From Paenibacillus algorifonticola (GTDB lineage Bacteria > Bacillota > Bacilli > Paenibacillales > Paenibacillaceae), in NCBI RefSeq assembly GCF_000971975.1, contig NZ_LAQO01000006.1:186001-250000 (forward strand): a DNA stretch of 64,000 nucleotides. The letters are read 5' to 3'. Of the stretch, positions 16,918-25,005 are shown one piece after another. The notes beneath the pieces are model-generated. The model was not told the origin of the DNA. It saw only the letters and a program-made list of their open reading frames with translations, and made no database searches. Numbering within the stretch: the stretch's first letter is position 1; each line of letters begins with the position of its first letter. Both the position numbers and the translations under genes were made by a program.

Positions 16918-17337
16918 TTGAACAGCGAATTTACAATTGCCGTACACAGTCTTGTATATTTAGCTCATTTGCCGGAAAACATGGCAAGCAGCGAGATGAT
17001 TGCCGTCAACGTTGGGACTCATTCAGCCCGCGTTCGCAAGGTGATGAGCGGCTTGCGCCGCAGCGGTTATGTGGATACGCGCGAAGGATCGGGAGGCGGC
17101 TATCGGCTGACGATTGATCCGAGTGTAGTAACGCTTGCCGATGTTTACCGAGTGATGGCGCAAGGTTCGCTTATTCCAAGCTGGTGCTCGGGCGATCCGG
17201 GCATGGAGTGCGTCGTCGGCTCCAATATGAACCAGGTGATGTTCCGGATTTTTTGTGAGGCGGAGAAGCAGCTGGAATCGCATTTCAGTCACACGACCAT
17301 TCAGGATGTGCTTGGCCAGATTCATGCGTGTGAATAG
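16918..17337 (+). CDS. Rrf2 family transcriptional regulator (YwnA-like)
   Basis: 139 aa from TTG 16918 with GGAGG 9 nt upstream. The N-terminal winged helix matches Rrf2 proteins (EFTIAVHSLVYLAHL, then VRKVMSGLRRSGYVDTREGS and GGYRLTI). There are three cysteines in the C-terminal half, WCSGDPGMEC and IFCEAEKQ, plus a terminal CE. They are not the compact CX5CX5C Fe-S cluster ligand set, but could sense thiol stress. The downstream thioredoxin gene and upstream reductase gene fit a redox-linked role. Confidence 0.88.
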   Translation: MNSEFTIAVHSLVYLAHLPENMASSEMIAVNVGTHSARVRKVMSGLRRSGYVDTREGSGGGYRLTIDPSVVTLADVYRVMAQGSLIPSWCSGDPGMECVVGSNMNQVMFRIFCEAEKQLESHFSHTTIQDVLGQIHACE

Positions 17338-17407
17338 GCAACTGATTATAAAGACGGTGTGAGGGGTATTCCCTTATCATACAACACAGCTGGAGAGGAT
17401 GATTGAA

Positions 17408-17719
17408 ATGGCAGTAGCATTAACGAAAGACAACTTTTCATCTAACGTAGAGAGCGGCGTATCTCTGGTAGATTTCTGGGCACCTTGGTGCGGACCTTGC
17501 AAAATGCAGCTTCCAATCGTTGAAGAATTGGCAACTGAGCTTGCTGGCCAAGCAACAATTGCAAAAATCAATGTTGACGAAGAGCCTGAACTGGCTTCGC
17601 AATTCGGGGTAATGAGCATTCCAACGCTTATTTTGTTCAAAGACGGACAGCCCGTTGACAAAATGGTAGGTCTGCAAAGCAAAGACGCGTTGAAAACAAA
17701 AATCAACAATCAACTGTAA
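17408..17719 (+). CDS. trxA: Thioredoxin
   Basis: 103 aa from ATG 17408; the ATG 9 bp upstream lacks spacing from the GAGAGG site. The WCGPC active site is at residues 27-31, preceded by VDFWAP; the cis-proline motif IPTLILF lies near residues 72-78. It reduces protein disulfides in the cytoplasm. It lies 70 bp after the Rrf2 regulator with no terminator between, so it may be read from the same transcript, and it has its own strong terminator. Confidence 0.95.
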   Translation: MAVALTKDNFSSNVESGVSLVDFWAPWCGPCKMQLPIVEELATELAGQATIAKINVDEEPELASQFGVMSIPTLILFKDGQPVDKMVGLQSKDALKTKINNQL

Positions 17720-17749
17720 GACCTTTGGTCGCGCATTGATTAAATGAAG

Positions 17750-17796
17750 AGAAGCTGCATCGCCGATGGTTCATCGGTGTGCGGCTTCTTTTTTAT
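17750..17796 (+). terminator. Rho-independent terminator of trxA
   Basis: A long imperfect stem from GAAGCTGCATCGCCGAT to ATCGGTGTGCGGCTTC is followed by TTTTTTAT. Confidence 0.85.
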
Positions 17797-17923
17797 ATAG
17801 GGACGCTAAAGGATGGCAATTCCGTTCACACTTGTGCAAATTATTCTTCAAAAAGACGCAACTTCCCTCAAAGCTTAGGCGTCTATAGGATATTCAGGAA
17901 TGTATTGGAGGGGGAAGCAGGAG

Positions 17924-20272
17924 ATGGGGAGCAAAAAACGATTGATTGCATTTGTAGCGTTAGTCGCGCTTACAAGCAGTGTGCCTACCGCCGCTTTTGC
18001 AAGCGGAGCGAAGGTGACGATTGATCGCCAGACTTCTCTGGCAGATAGTATTTCCGGGGAGGACTCGATGGAGGCTGCGGCGAATGTATCGGTTTCGAAG
18101 GATAAGGCAGAGAAGCTGGCGCGCGAGCGTGTGAGCATTCCGAATGAATACACGCTGCAGGGCGCGTCTTTGGCGGTCAGCGTGCTGGCACAGGGCAAAC
18201 GTAATGTATGGGGGCTTGATTTCGTCAAGAAAGTGAATGGCAAGCATAAGGGCAGCATTTATGTTCAAATTGATGCTGACGGTGGCCAGTTGCTGTCCTT
18301 TAGTTCCTATATAGACAATCCTAGCTCCAAGCCGACGTATCCACTCAAAGTAGAGCGCTCAGCTGCCCAGGATGTTGCTGCTTCCTTCATGAAGCAAATT
18401 GCTGCAGCCTATGTGAATCAGGTGCGCTACAATCCCGAATATGGTGCGCAGGTGCTTCCCCCACTGACAGGCGAGGTTGTTCATAAAATTCGCTATGACC
18501 GAATCATTAATGATATTCCTTATGTTGACAACTATATTGAACTCGATGTCGACAGTGAAGGCCATATTACTAATTATAAATTGCAATGGGACGATACGCT
18601 TCAGTTTCCAAAAGCAGACTCGCGCATTACGCTAGCGCAGGCCAATGCTAAGCTTCGTGAGCTTGCCCAGCCAGAGCTGCAATATATTGTGCCTTATAGC
18701 CCACAAGGCCAGCGTTCCCCTATGCTTAGCTACGAGATGGGCAGTCTGGCGATAAATGCACTAGACGGCTCGCTTATTAAGAAGCTGTATGATCAGACAA
18801 GCAGCGTTTCCGATACTCCAATTGCGCCAGCAGCGCTTGGCGAAGCGCCAAAAGCGGGCAATTTGACAGATAAACAGGCGACCTCGCTCGTAGAGTCGAA
18901 TTTCAAGCTGCCAACAGGTGCTGTGCTGTCTAATTCAAGCTACAATGAGTACAACGACGATACAACAGGCCATAACGAATCGTATTGGAACCTCAATTGG
19001 ACGACGAAGAGCGGAGCTAGAGAGACAGGCTCTGTATCGGCCACTGTTGATAGCAAGACGGGCATCATTCGCAGCTATTACGCCTATGCCTACGATGGTG
19101 TGGATACCTCTTTGAAGCCTTCCTTGACCTATGAGCAGGCGGAGAAAATGGCAACAGATACGGTCACAAAGCAGCTTCCATGGGCGGCTGCCCAGCTGTA
19201 CGTTGTAAAGCCTGATCCACAGAAGTACAGCGAGGCGCCAGCCGGTACGATTAATTCCTATTACATTTCATTTATTCGCAAAATCCAGGGAGCGACGGTG
19301 TCCTATGACCGGGTCAATGTCAACGTGGATGCCCGGACGAATGAAGTGACGATGTATGACGCCCAGCTTGCCTCCTTTAACTACCCGACGGAAGCGCCAA
19401 AGGTTATTGAAAAAACGGAAGCGATCGAAAAGTGGCTCACCTACTATCGTACAGAGCTGACTTATTATGTAGAGCGGGAATATTCCCTGCAAGGCCAGCC
19501 GATTCCCATCGAAAAATATAACCTGATGCTGGCTGCCGGTGAACTGGATTCCGAACAAGTGGAAAGCAAGACGGATGTGAAGCTTGTCTACCGACTTGTT
19601 CCGGCTGCCATTGATGAATCCGTGTTTCTGGATGCCCAAAGCGGGCAATGGCGGAATCGCGAAAGTGGGGAGGTTACGGCGTTAGAGAAGCCTAAGGCGC
19701 TGGATGTCGAAGGCCACTGGGCGCAGCGTCAGTTGGAGCTGATGGTTGCCTACAAGGCGCTGGATGTGAAGGATGGCAAAGTGCGTCCAAATGCGATTGT
19801 GACACGCGGCGAATTGATTAAAATGCTCGTGCTTGCCATGAACAGTGGGCGCGGCCCGATTGTGATGGAGAGCGCTGACTCGGCCAACGCGTCTTTTAGC
19901 GATGTAGCGGCAGGATCAGGCTATTATGTATATGTCCAAAGCGCGCTTGAGCAAAATCTGATTGATATTGGAGACGGCACCTTTAATCCGGCGGGCGAGG
20001 TAGACCGTGAGGAAATGGCCGAGCTGATCGTGCGGGCATTGGGCTACAACACACTAGCGAATCATGAGCAGCTGTTTAATATTAATTTTAAAGATGCGGA
20101 CAAGACAGAGAAAAAAGGCCAGGCGGCAATCGTGGTCGGCCTGAACATAATGTCACTGTCGGATGGAGGCTTCCTTCCAGAGCGTAAAGTGACGCGGGCA
20201 GAGGCGGCGACGGCATTTTTCCGTTTCCTGCAAACGCGTGCGGATTTGAAGGAAGCGCCGATTCGCGACTAA
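17924..20272 (+). CDS. Secreted YcdB/PepSY-like protein with three C-terminal SLH domains
   Basis: 782 aa from ATG 17924, with GGAGGGGG 9 nt upstream, followed by a signal peptide (Lys-Arg start, AFASG cleavage region). The body (about 40-560) has repeated YcdB/YcdC-like modules, each with an EKLARERV- or EKMATDTV-type helix and a strand rich in WXLXW; related modules inhibit or chaperone secreted proteases. Residues about 600-780 are three S-layer homology domains (GHWAQRQLELMV, FSDVAAGSGYYVYV, FKDADKTEKKGQ), which bind pyruvylated cell-wall polymer. It should be displayed on the cell wall. Partner unknown. Confidence 0.85.
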   Translation: MGSKKRLIAFVALVALTSSVPTAAFASGAKVTIDRQTSLADSISGEDSMEAAANVSVSKDKAEKLARERVSIPNEYTLQGASLAVSVLAQGKRNVWGLDFVKKVNGKHKGSIYVQIDADGGQLLSFSSYIDNPSSKPTYPLKVERSAAQDVAASFMKQIAAAYVNQVRYNPEYGAQVLPPLTGEVVHKIRYDRIINDIPYVDNYIELDVDSEGHITNYKLQWDDTLQFPKADSRITLAQANAKLRELAQPELQYIVPYSPQGQRSPMLSYEMGSLAINALDGSLIKKLYDQTSSVSDTPIAPAALGEAPKAGNLTDKQATSLVESNFKLPTGAVLSNSSYNEYNDDTTGHNESYWNLNWTTKSGARETGSVSATVDSKTGIIRSYYAYAYDGVDTSLKPSLTYEQAEKMATDTVTKQLPWAAAQLYVVKPDPQKYSEAPAGTINSYYISFIRKIQGATVSYDRVNVNVDARTNEVTMYDAQLASFNYPTEAPKVIEKTEAIEKWLTYYRTELTYYVEREYSLQGQPIPIEKYNLMLAAGELDSEQVESKTDVKLVYRLVPAAIDESVFLDAQSGQWRNRESGEVTALEKPKALDVEGHWAQRQLELMVAYKALDVKDGKVRPNAIVTRGELIKMLVLAMNSGRGPIVMESADSANASFSDVAAGSGYYVYVQSALEQNLIDIGDGTFNPAGEVDREEMAELIVRALGYNTLANHEQLFNINFKDADKTEKKGQAAIVVGLNIMSLSDGGFLPERKVTRAEAATAFFRFLQTRADLKEAPIRD

Positions 20273-20335
20273 GGGCTGAAGGCTATCTCTTGCTCAGCAA
20301 TACGAGTCATAATCTAACGGCGGTACTGAACAACG

Positions 20336-20392
20336 GAAGAGCCTTCAGCCAGGCAGCTAAGCGGCTGGAGGCTCTTCTGTATGCTTTTTTAC
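20336..20392 (+). terminator. Rho-independent terminator after SLH protein gene
   Basis: GAAGAGCCTTCAGCC (20336-20350) pairs with GGCTGGAGGCTCTTC (20363-20377), followed within 10 nt by six T. On the other strand it could also end the reverse 47-aa gene. Confidence 0.85.
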
Positions 20393-20419
20393 TGAAAGAA
20401 TAGATAGGTTCAAAGGTTG

Positions 20420-20563
20420 TTAGTCGGTTTTTTTCTTCTTGTCTGTGAAGTTGGAGACGGATTTCGTATCCTTGATGTTATCGTTCACGAATGCCATGTC
20501 CTGATTTTTAGCATGCATCTTCGTTGTGCCTTTGTAATTGCCTTTATGGGTGTTGTTTTCCAC
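20420..20563 (-). CDS. 47-aa spore-associated small protein candidate
   Basis: GTG start (complement of 20561-20563) with a perfect AGGAGGTG 7 nt upstream. The protein is hydrophilic with no membrane segment, rich in Asn, Lys, Asp and Thr, with motifs NTHKGNYKG, MHAKNQDMAFVNDN and a terminal Lys cluster. The composition is like minor small acid-soluble spore proteins, but I do not recognise a named family. A near-perfect sigma-G promoter lies upstream (20600-20628), so expression late in the forespore is the best inference. Confidence 0.75.
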   Translation of the reverse strand: MENNTHKGNYKGTTKMHAKNQDMAFVNDNIKDTKSVSNFTDKKKKTD

Positions 20564-20599
20564 GGCGCTTCACCTCCTGACTGCGGATAATCCCAGCTA

Positions 20600-20628
20600 T
20601 AGTATGGCCGAAGCGTTCTGAAGCATGC
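20600..20628 (-). promoter_or_regulatory. Sigma-G-type promoter of the 47-aa gene
   Basis: Read on the reverse strand: GCATG (20628-20624), 17-bp spacer, CATACTA (20606-20600). Both boxes match the B. subtilis sigma-G consensus (gHATR and CATWHTA) at every position. The gene start lies about 37 bp downstream. Confidence 0.75.
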
Positions 20629-20898
20629 GTGAAAAAAGGACATGTGCTGCGTTTTAGTCAAGGTTACAAAGTAAAGGCAGCAGGCTACAATGAAATGGTA
20701 TACCAGCAGAAGTACATTATTTTTCTAAAGAAAAACAGCATGGGGCAGTATTCCATCATTAATATGGATAATGGGAAATTTGAAGTGGGAGGTTCGAAGC
20801 AGCCTGACTTAAAAACGGGCGGGGATCAACCATTCGAAATCAAACAAAAGCTATGGGATGAATTAAACGACAAATATGAATTCGAATATGGATTCTAA
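20629..20898 (+). CDS. Hypothetical protein (89 aa)
   Basis: I do not recognise it. The reading frame codes for a soluble beta-rich protein (GYNEMVYQQKYIIFLKKN, YSIINMDNGKFEVGG) ending in a charged helix. The GTG start at 20629 overlaps the -35 of the divergent sigma-G promoter and has no good ribosome site, so the true start is uncertain. Protein-like composition and a terminator downstream favour a real gene. Confidence 0.6.
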   Translation: MKKGHVLRFSQGYKVKAAGYNEMVYQQKYIIFLKKNSMGQYSIINMDNGKFEVGGSKQPDLKTGGDQPFEIKQKLWDELNDKYEFEYGF

Positions 20899-20927
20899 TC
20901 AAGCGATTGCATGAGGAGGGGGGAGAA

Positions 20928-20960
20928 GGTTGTGTCAACACCCTAGCACAACCGTTTTAC
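20928..20960 (+). terminator. Terminator-like hairpin before ychF
   Basis: GGTTGTG (20928-20934) and CACAACC (20947-20953) with a 12-nt loop, followed by GTTTTAC. Confidence 0.6.
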
Positions 20961-21054
20961 TAAACGTGTCAGCGAACTCGCCCCTTTTATTGTTTATACG
21001 CATCGGGTATAATGACGAGAGCTTGTTACTTCGGAAAATGGGGTGTCTTTACGC

Positions 21055-22155
21055 ATGGCTTTAAAAGCTGGTATCGTAGGCTTGCCGAATGTCGGCAAAT
21101 CGACTTTGTTTAATGCAATTACGCAAGCGGGCGCTGAATCCGCTAACTATCCTTTTTGTACAATTGATCCTAACGTTGGTGTTGTAGAGGTGCCGGATCC
21201 GCGTCTGAACAGGCTCGTTGAGCTTGTAGTGCCGAAAAGCATCGTGCCTACAGCGTTTGAGTTTGTTGATATTGCCGGTCTGGTTGCAGGCGCGAGCAAG
21301 GGCGAAGGACTTGGCAACAAGTTTTTGGCGCATATCCGTGAAGTGGATGCGATTGTTCATGTCGTTCGCTGCTTCCAAGACGAGAATATTACGCATGTAG
21401 CGGGCAAAATCGACCCGATCGACGATATTCAGACCATTAACCTGGAGCTGATTTTGGCCGATATTGATTCCGTGGATAAAAAGATCGAGCGCTCCCGCAA
21501 AAATCTCAAGGGCGGAGATAAAAAAGTTGTCCAAGAGGTTGAAGTGCTTGAGCGTGTAAAAGAAGCGCTCTACAATGATATGCCAGCGCGCAGCCTGGAG
21601 CTGTCCGATGATGAGAAGCTGCTCATTCGCGATCTTCATTTGCTGACAATGAAGCCTGTGCTCTATGCAGCCAATGTGAGCGAAGCTGAAGTTGCCGATA
21701 CGGACAATAACGAATTTGTTAATAAAGTTCGTGAGTTTGCGGCTGCTGAAAATGCAGAAGTGGTGCCAATCTCCGCGCGCGTTGAGGAAGAAATTGCTGA
21801 GCTGGAAGGCGAAGACAAGGCGATGTTCCTTGAAGAGCTTGGCCTTGCGGAATCGGGACTCAACCGTCTAATTCGTGCGGCTTACAAGCTGCTTGGCCTT
21901 TATACGTATTTTACGGCAGGCGTGCAGGAAGTCCGCGCTTGGACAATTCGCAGCGGAACGAAAGCGCCGCAGGCGGCTGGCGTTATTCATACGGATTTTG
22001 AGCGTGGCTTCATTCGCGCCGAGATCGTATCGTTTGACGATTTGTCTGCTGCCGGTTCCATGAACGTTGCGAAGGAGCGTGGCCAGGTTCGCCTGGAAGG
22101 CAAGGACTACGTCGTAAAAGACGGCGATGTTATTCATTTCCGTTTCAACGTATAA
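21055..22155 (+). CDS. ychF: Redox-regulated P-loop ATPase YchF (Obg family)
   Basis: 366 aa from ATG 21055. Walker A GLPNVGKS at residues 9-16 and [17 protein letters not shown] as switch II; the NVSE motif replaces the usual NKXD, the feature that makes YchF prefer ATP to GTP. The C-terminal TGS-like domain (about 280-366) ends [13 protein letters not shown]. It associates with ribosomes and links stress to translation. A TATAAT box lies at 21008-21013. It is separated from prfA by a hairpin. Confidence 0.96.
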   Translation: MALKAGIVGLPNVGKSTLFNAITQAGAESANYPFCTIDPNVGVVEVPDPRLNRLVELVVPKSIVPTAFEFVDIAGLVAGASKGEGLGNKFLAHIREVDAIVHVVRCFQDENITHVAGKIDPIDDIQTINLELILADIDSVDKKIERSRKNLKGGDKKVVQEVEVLERVKEALYNDMPARSLELSDDEKLLIRDLHLLTMKPVLYAANVSEAEVADTDNNEFVNKVREFAAAENAEVVPISARVEEEIAELEGEDKAMFLEELGLAESGLNRLIRAAYKLLGLYTYFTAGVQEVRAWTIRSGTKAPQAAGVIHTDFERGFIRAEIVSFDDLSAAGSMNVAKERGQVRLEGKDYVVKDGDVIHFRFNV

Positions 22156-22178
22156 ATTATTTTTTTGTGAAAAAGGGA

Positions 22179-22215
22179 GTCCTCGAACCGCTTTGCCAGC
22201 GGGGTCGGGGGCTTC
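22179..22215 (+). terminator. GC-rich hairpin after ychF
   Basis: AGTCCTCGAACCGCT pairs imperfectly with AGCGGGGTCGGGGGCT. There is no T-run, so terminator function is uncertain. Confidence 0.45.
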
Positions 22216-22333
22216 TTCGCATAGATGGGCGAAGAAGCCAAATAAAAACTGGGTGTGGCGGCAGTAATTCGCTTGTCGATAGAATGCCGCGCATATGTTA
22301 TAATGGAGTATCAAAGTGTGATAACAGAGGTGA

Positions 22334-23410
22334 ATGATGGTGTTGGACCGTTTACAAGCACTGGCCGATCGCTACGAGAAGCTGAGTGAGCTGCTGTGTG
22401 ATCCAGATGTAGCAAGTGATCCGAAGCGTCTGCGGGAATATTCCAAGGAGCAGTCCGATCTGCAACAATCTTATGAGGCTTATACTGAATATAAACAAGT
22501 GTCGGAGCAACTGGATGACGCGAAGGTTATGCAGGGCGAGAAGCTGGATGATGAAATGCGCGAAATGGTCAAGATGGAGATTGATGAGCTATCTGACCGC
22601 AAGGAAGAGCTGGAAGAAAAAATTAAAATTTTGCTTCTGCCGAAAGATCCCAACGATGACAAAAACGTTATCGTGGAAATTCGCGGCGCTGCTGGCGGTG
22701 ATGAAGCGGCTTTATTCGCTTATGAGCTGTACCGCATGTACACGAAGTTTGCGGATACGCAAGGCTGGCGTGTAGAGCTGATGGATTTTAATGAAAATGA
22801 CTTGGGCGGTTTTAAAGAGGTTATTTTTATGATTACGGGTAAAGGCGCCTACAGCAAGCTGAAATTCGAGAGCGGCGCTCATCGGGTGCAGCGTATTCCG
22901 GTAACGGAGTCTGGCGGCCGTATTCATACGTCCACTTCTACCGTTTCGGTTATGCCGGAGGTTGAGGAAGTAGAAGTCGAGATTTTCGACAAGGATATTC
23001 GGGTGGATACGTTCTGCTCCAGCGGCGCAGGCGGTCAGTCAGTTAATACGACGAAATCCGCTGTCCGGGTGCTTCACGTACCGACGGGCATTATGGCTAC
23101 TTGCCAAGACGGCAAATCGCAAAATGAAAACAAAGCCAAAGCGCTGCAAGTATTGCGTGCGCGTATTGTAGATGTACAGCGTCAAGAGGAAGAGGCGAAA
23201 TATGCCGGCGAGCGTAAAAGCAAAGTCGGAACGGGCGACCGCAGCGAGCGGATTCGCACGTATAATTTCCCGCAGAGCCGCGTGACAGATCACCGTATCG
23301 GACTTACGCTGCATAAGCTGGATTCGGTTATGAACGGCGACATGGCGGAAATTATTTCGTCGCTGACGATTGCCGAGCAAGCGGACATTATGGAGAGAGA
23401 ACTGAACTAA
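22334..23410 (+). CDS. prfA: Peptide chain release factor 1
   Basis: 358 aa. Recognises UAG and UAA in the ribosomal A site and triggers peptide release. The GGQ motif is in [16 protein letters not shown] (about residues 228-243), whose Gln is methylated by PrmC, encoded next. [21 protein letters not shown] opens domain 2, and [15 protein letters not shown] is the family segment after the anticodon-like tripeptide region. The start is ambiguous: ATG 22334, ATG 22337 and GTG 22340 are in frame, and AGAGGTGA at 22326-22333 is best spaced for the latter two. Confidence 0.96.
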   Translation: MMVLDRLQALADRYEKLSELLCDPDVASDPKRLREYSKEQSDLQQSYEAYTEYKQVSEQLDDAKVMQGEKLDDEMREMVKMEIDELSDRKEELEEKIKILLLPKDPNDDKNVIVEIRGAAGGDEAALFAYELYRMYTKFADTQGWRVELMDFNENDLGGFKEVIFMITGKGAYSKLKFESGAHRVQRIPVTESGGRIHTSTSTVSVMPEVEEVEVEIFDKDIRVDTFCSSGAGGQSVNTTKSAVRVLHVPTGIMATCQDGKSQNENKAKALQVLRARIVDVQRQEEEAKYAGERKSKVGTGDRSERIRTYNFPQSRVTDHRIGLTLHKLDSVMNGDMAEIISSLTIAEQADIMERELN

Positions 23411-23458
23411 CTTAGGTGCTTTCCAAATAAGCTGCCGATTAAGGCATGCTGCGTGAAG

Positions 23459-23503
23459 AGGCAGGGTTTTCGAGCATCAGTGCTTGGAGAGCCTGCCTTT
23501 TAT
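23459..23503 (+). terminator. Terminator after prfA
   Basis: AGGCAGG (23459-23465) and CCTGCCT (23492-23498), with an inner GAGCA/TGCTT pairing, then TTTAT. Confidence 0.6.
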
Positions 23504-23561
23504 GCGGCTATGCGTGTTATTGCCAAGCGTTTAGGGAAGTAAAGAAAGGGACGTTGGATAC

Positions 23562-24656
23562 ATGGGCGACAATAGCAAGGGGTGGAAGGTTGTGCTGCCT
23601 TGTACCATTAGAGAAGCCTGCTTGCAGGCTTCTTCGTTTTTGGCGGGGCAGGGCGTGGAGGAGCCGCGCAATAATGCGGAGCTGCTGCTCCTGCATCTGC
23701 TGGGCATCGGGCGCATGGAATTGCTGCGCGACGGGGGCGAGCCTTTTCCGAGCGAGCTGGCTCCAGCATGGGATGCGCTCACTCAGCGAAAAGGGAACGG
23801 CGAGCCGGTGCAATATATCATCGGCGAGCAATGGTTTTACAGCAGGCCGTTTGCGGTTACGCCGGCCGTGCTGATTCCGCGGCCCGAGACGGAGCTGCTC
23901 GTCGAGGCCGTGCTTGAGGCGGCGGATCGCCTGTGGCCGGAATCGGCACAGGCGGAAGCGGCGGACGCGGCGGACGCGCCAGTGGAAGGCGCGGCTGGGA
24001 CGGGGTTGGCCGCTGCGAGCAATCGCGCCAGCGAGCAGGCGGAGCAGGGGGAAGCGTCAGCTAAAGCTGCTGACGCGACTAAGGGCTGGGCTGCGCGGCC
24101 GACGGTGTTTGACGTCGGCACGGGCAGCGGCGCCATCGGCGTGACGCTGGCTGCGCTGCGTCCGCTCTGGCGCGTATGCGCGTCCGATCTTTCGCCGGAC
24201 GCGCTGGCTGTCGCCCGCACGAATGCGGCCCGCCATGGAGCGGCAGGCCGCATGGCGTTCGTGCAGGGCGACCTGCTGGCGCCGTTCCTCGGAACGGGCG
24301 GCGCCGCCGCAGCCCAGGCACCCGGCGCGGCAGACCTCCGCGTCGATGTGCTGGTGTCCAATCCGCCGTATATACCGGCGGATGACCTCCCGGGCTTGCA
24401 GCGCGAGGTGCGGGATTACGAGCCGCATCTCGCGCTGGATGGGGGAGCGGACGGGCTGGACCCGTACCGCCGCATGGTAGAGCAGCTGCCGCTGCTGAGG
24501 CAGCTGCCGCGCATCGTCGCTTTCGAGCTGGGCATGGGCCAAGCGGAAGCGGTGGCGAAGCTTTTAAGGGAAGCGGGAGCATGGGACGAGGTGCGGACGA
24601 TTACGGATTATGGCGGCATTGACCGCCATGTTATTGCGGTTCGCACGAACGGCTAG
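23562..24656 (+). CDS. prmC: Release factor N5-glutamine methyltransferase with Ala-rich insertion
   Basis: 364 aa, against about 280-290 usual. Methylates the GGQ glutamine of release factors using SAM. The N-terminal helical domain (LLLLHLLGIGRMELL, PVQYIIGEQWFY) is followed by SAM motif I DVGTGSGAIGV and the catalytic NPPY (VSNPPYIPADDL). Between IPRPETELLVEAVLEAADRL and the SAM motif lies a ~50-residue Ala/Glu/Gly-rich, low-complexity insertion (about nt 23945-24095), and a shorter Ala-rich one follows FLGTGG. The DNA here is markedly GC-richer than the neighbours. Reading frame and motifs are intact, so it should still be functional. Confidence 0.94.
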   Translation: MGDNSKGWKVVLPCTIREACLQASSFLAGQGVEEPRNNAELLLLHLLGIGRMELLRDGGEPFPSELAPAWDALTQRKGNGEPVQYIIGEQWFYSRPFAVTPAVLIPRPETELLVEAVLEAADRLWPESAQAEAADAADAPVEGAAGTGLAAASNRASEQAEQGEASAKAADATKGWAARPTVFDVGTGSGAIGVTLAALRPLWRVCASDLSPDALAVARTNAARHGAAGRMAFVQGDLLAPFLGTGGAAAAQAPGAADLRVDVLVSNPPYIPADDLPGLQREVRDYEPHLALDGGADGLDPYRRMVEQLPLLRQLPRIVAFELGMGQAEAVAKLLREAGAWDEVRTITDYGGIDRHVIAVRTNG

Positions 24657-24783
24657 GCAGGATTATCAATCCCTCCTGTGAAGCTGGCTACCATGCTTGC
24701 TGCCAGTGCGCTCATGCAGGAGCGGACTAATCCTATAATCGATACAAGGCAATCACATTAGAATAGCTCATAGGGGTTGTCTA

Positions 24784-24884
24784 TTTTTGAAATATAAGAA
24801 AGTATATGTTTAGCCTTACTGTTCTTCTATTTCTCGGACTGAAACGCGCCGCGCCCCAAAGGACGGCGACAGCCGTTTCACCTT
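24784..24884 (+). repeat. Dispersed hairpin repeat, family B, copy 1
   Basis: It lies in the 343-bp gap between prmC and spoIIR. An AT-rich imperfect hairpin (GAAATATAAGAAAGTA with TACTGTTCTTCTATTTC) is followed by CTCGGACTGAAACGCGCC and a GC-rich hairpin around CCAAAGGACGGCG and AGCCGTTTCACCTT. The GC part is nearly identical to copy 3 at 56884-56936. Nothing else is recognisable in 24657-24783. Confidence 0.8.
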
Positions 24885-24910
24885 GTCTATTAAAAATTAA
24901 TAGTTTTGAG

Positions 24911-24939
24911 GTTTATAGAAAGGGAATCGCGGACATACT
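24911..24939 (+). promoter_or_regulatory. Sigma-F-type promoter of spoIIR
   Basis: GTTTA (24911-24915), 15-bp spacer, GGACATACT (24931-24939) fit the forespore sigma-F consensus (GYWTA, then GGnnAnAnT). spoIIR is a classic sigma-F target, which supports the assignment. Confidence 0.65.
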
Positions 24940-25005
24940 TACGGATAGATACGTTCCGGAACGCAAGCAGAGGTACCGACGGGTGCCATCGAGAGGAGCT
25001 TGTGT

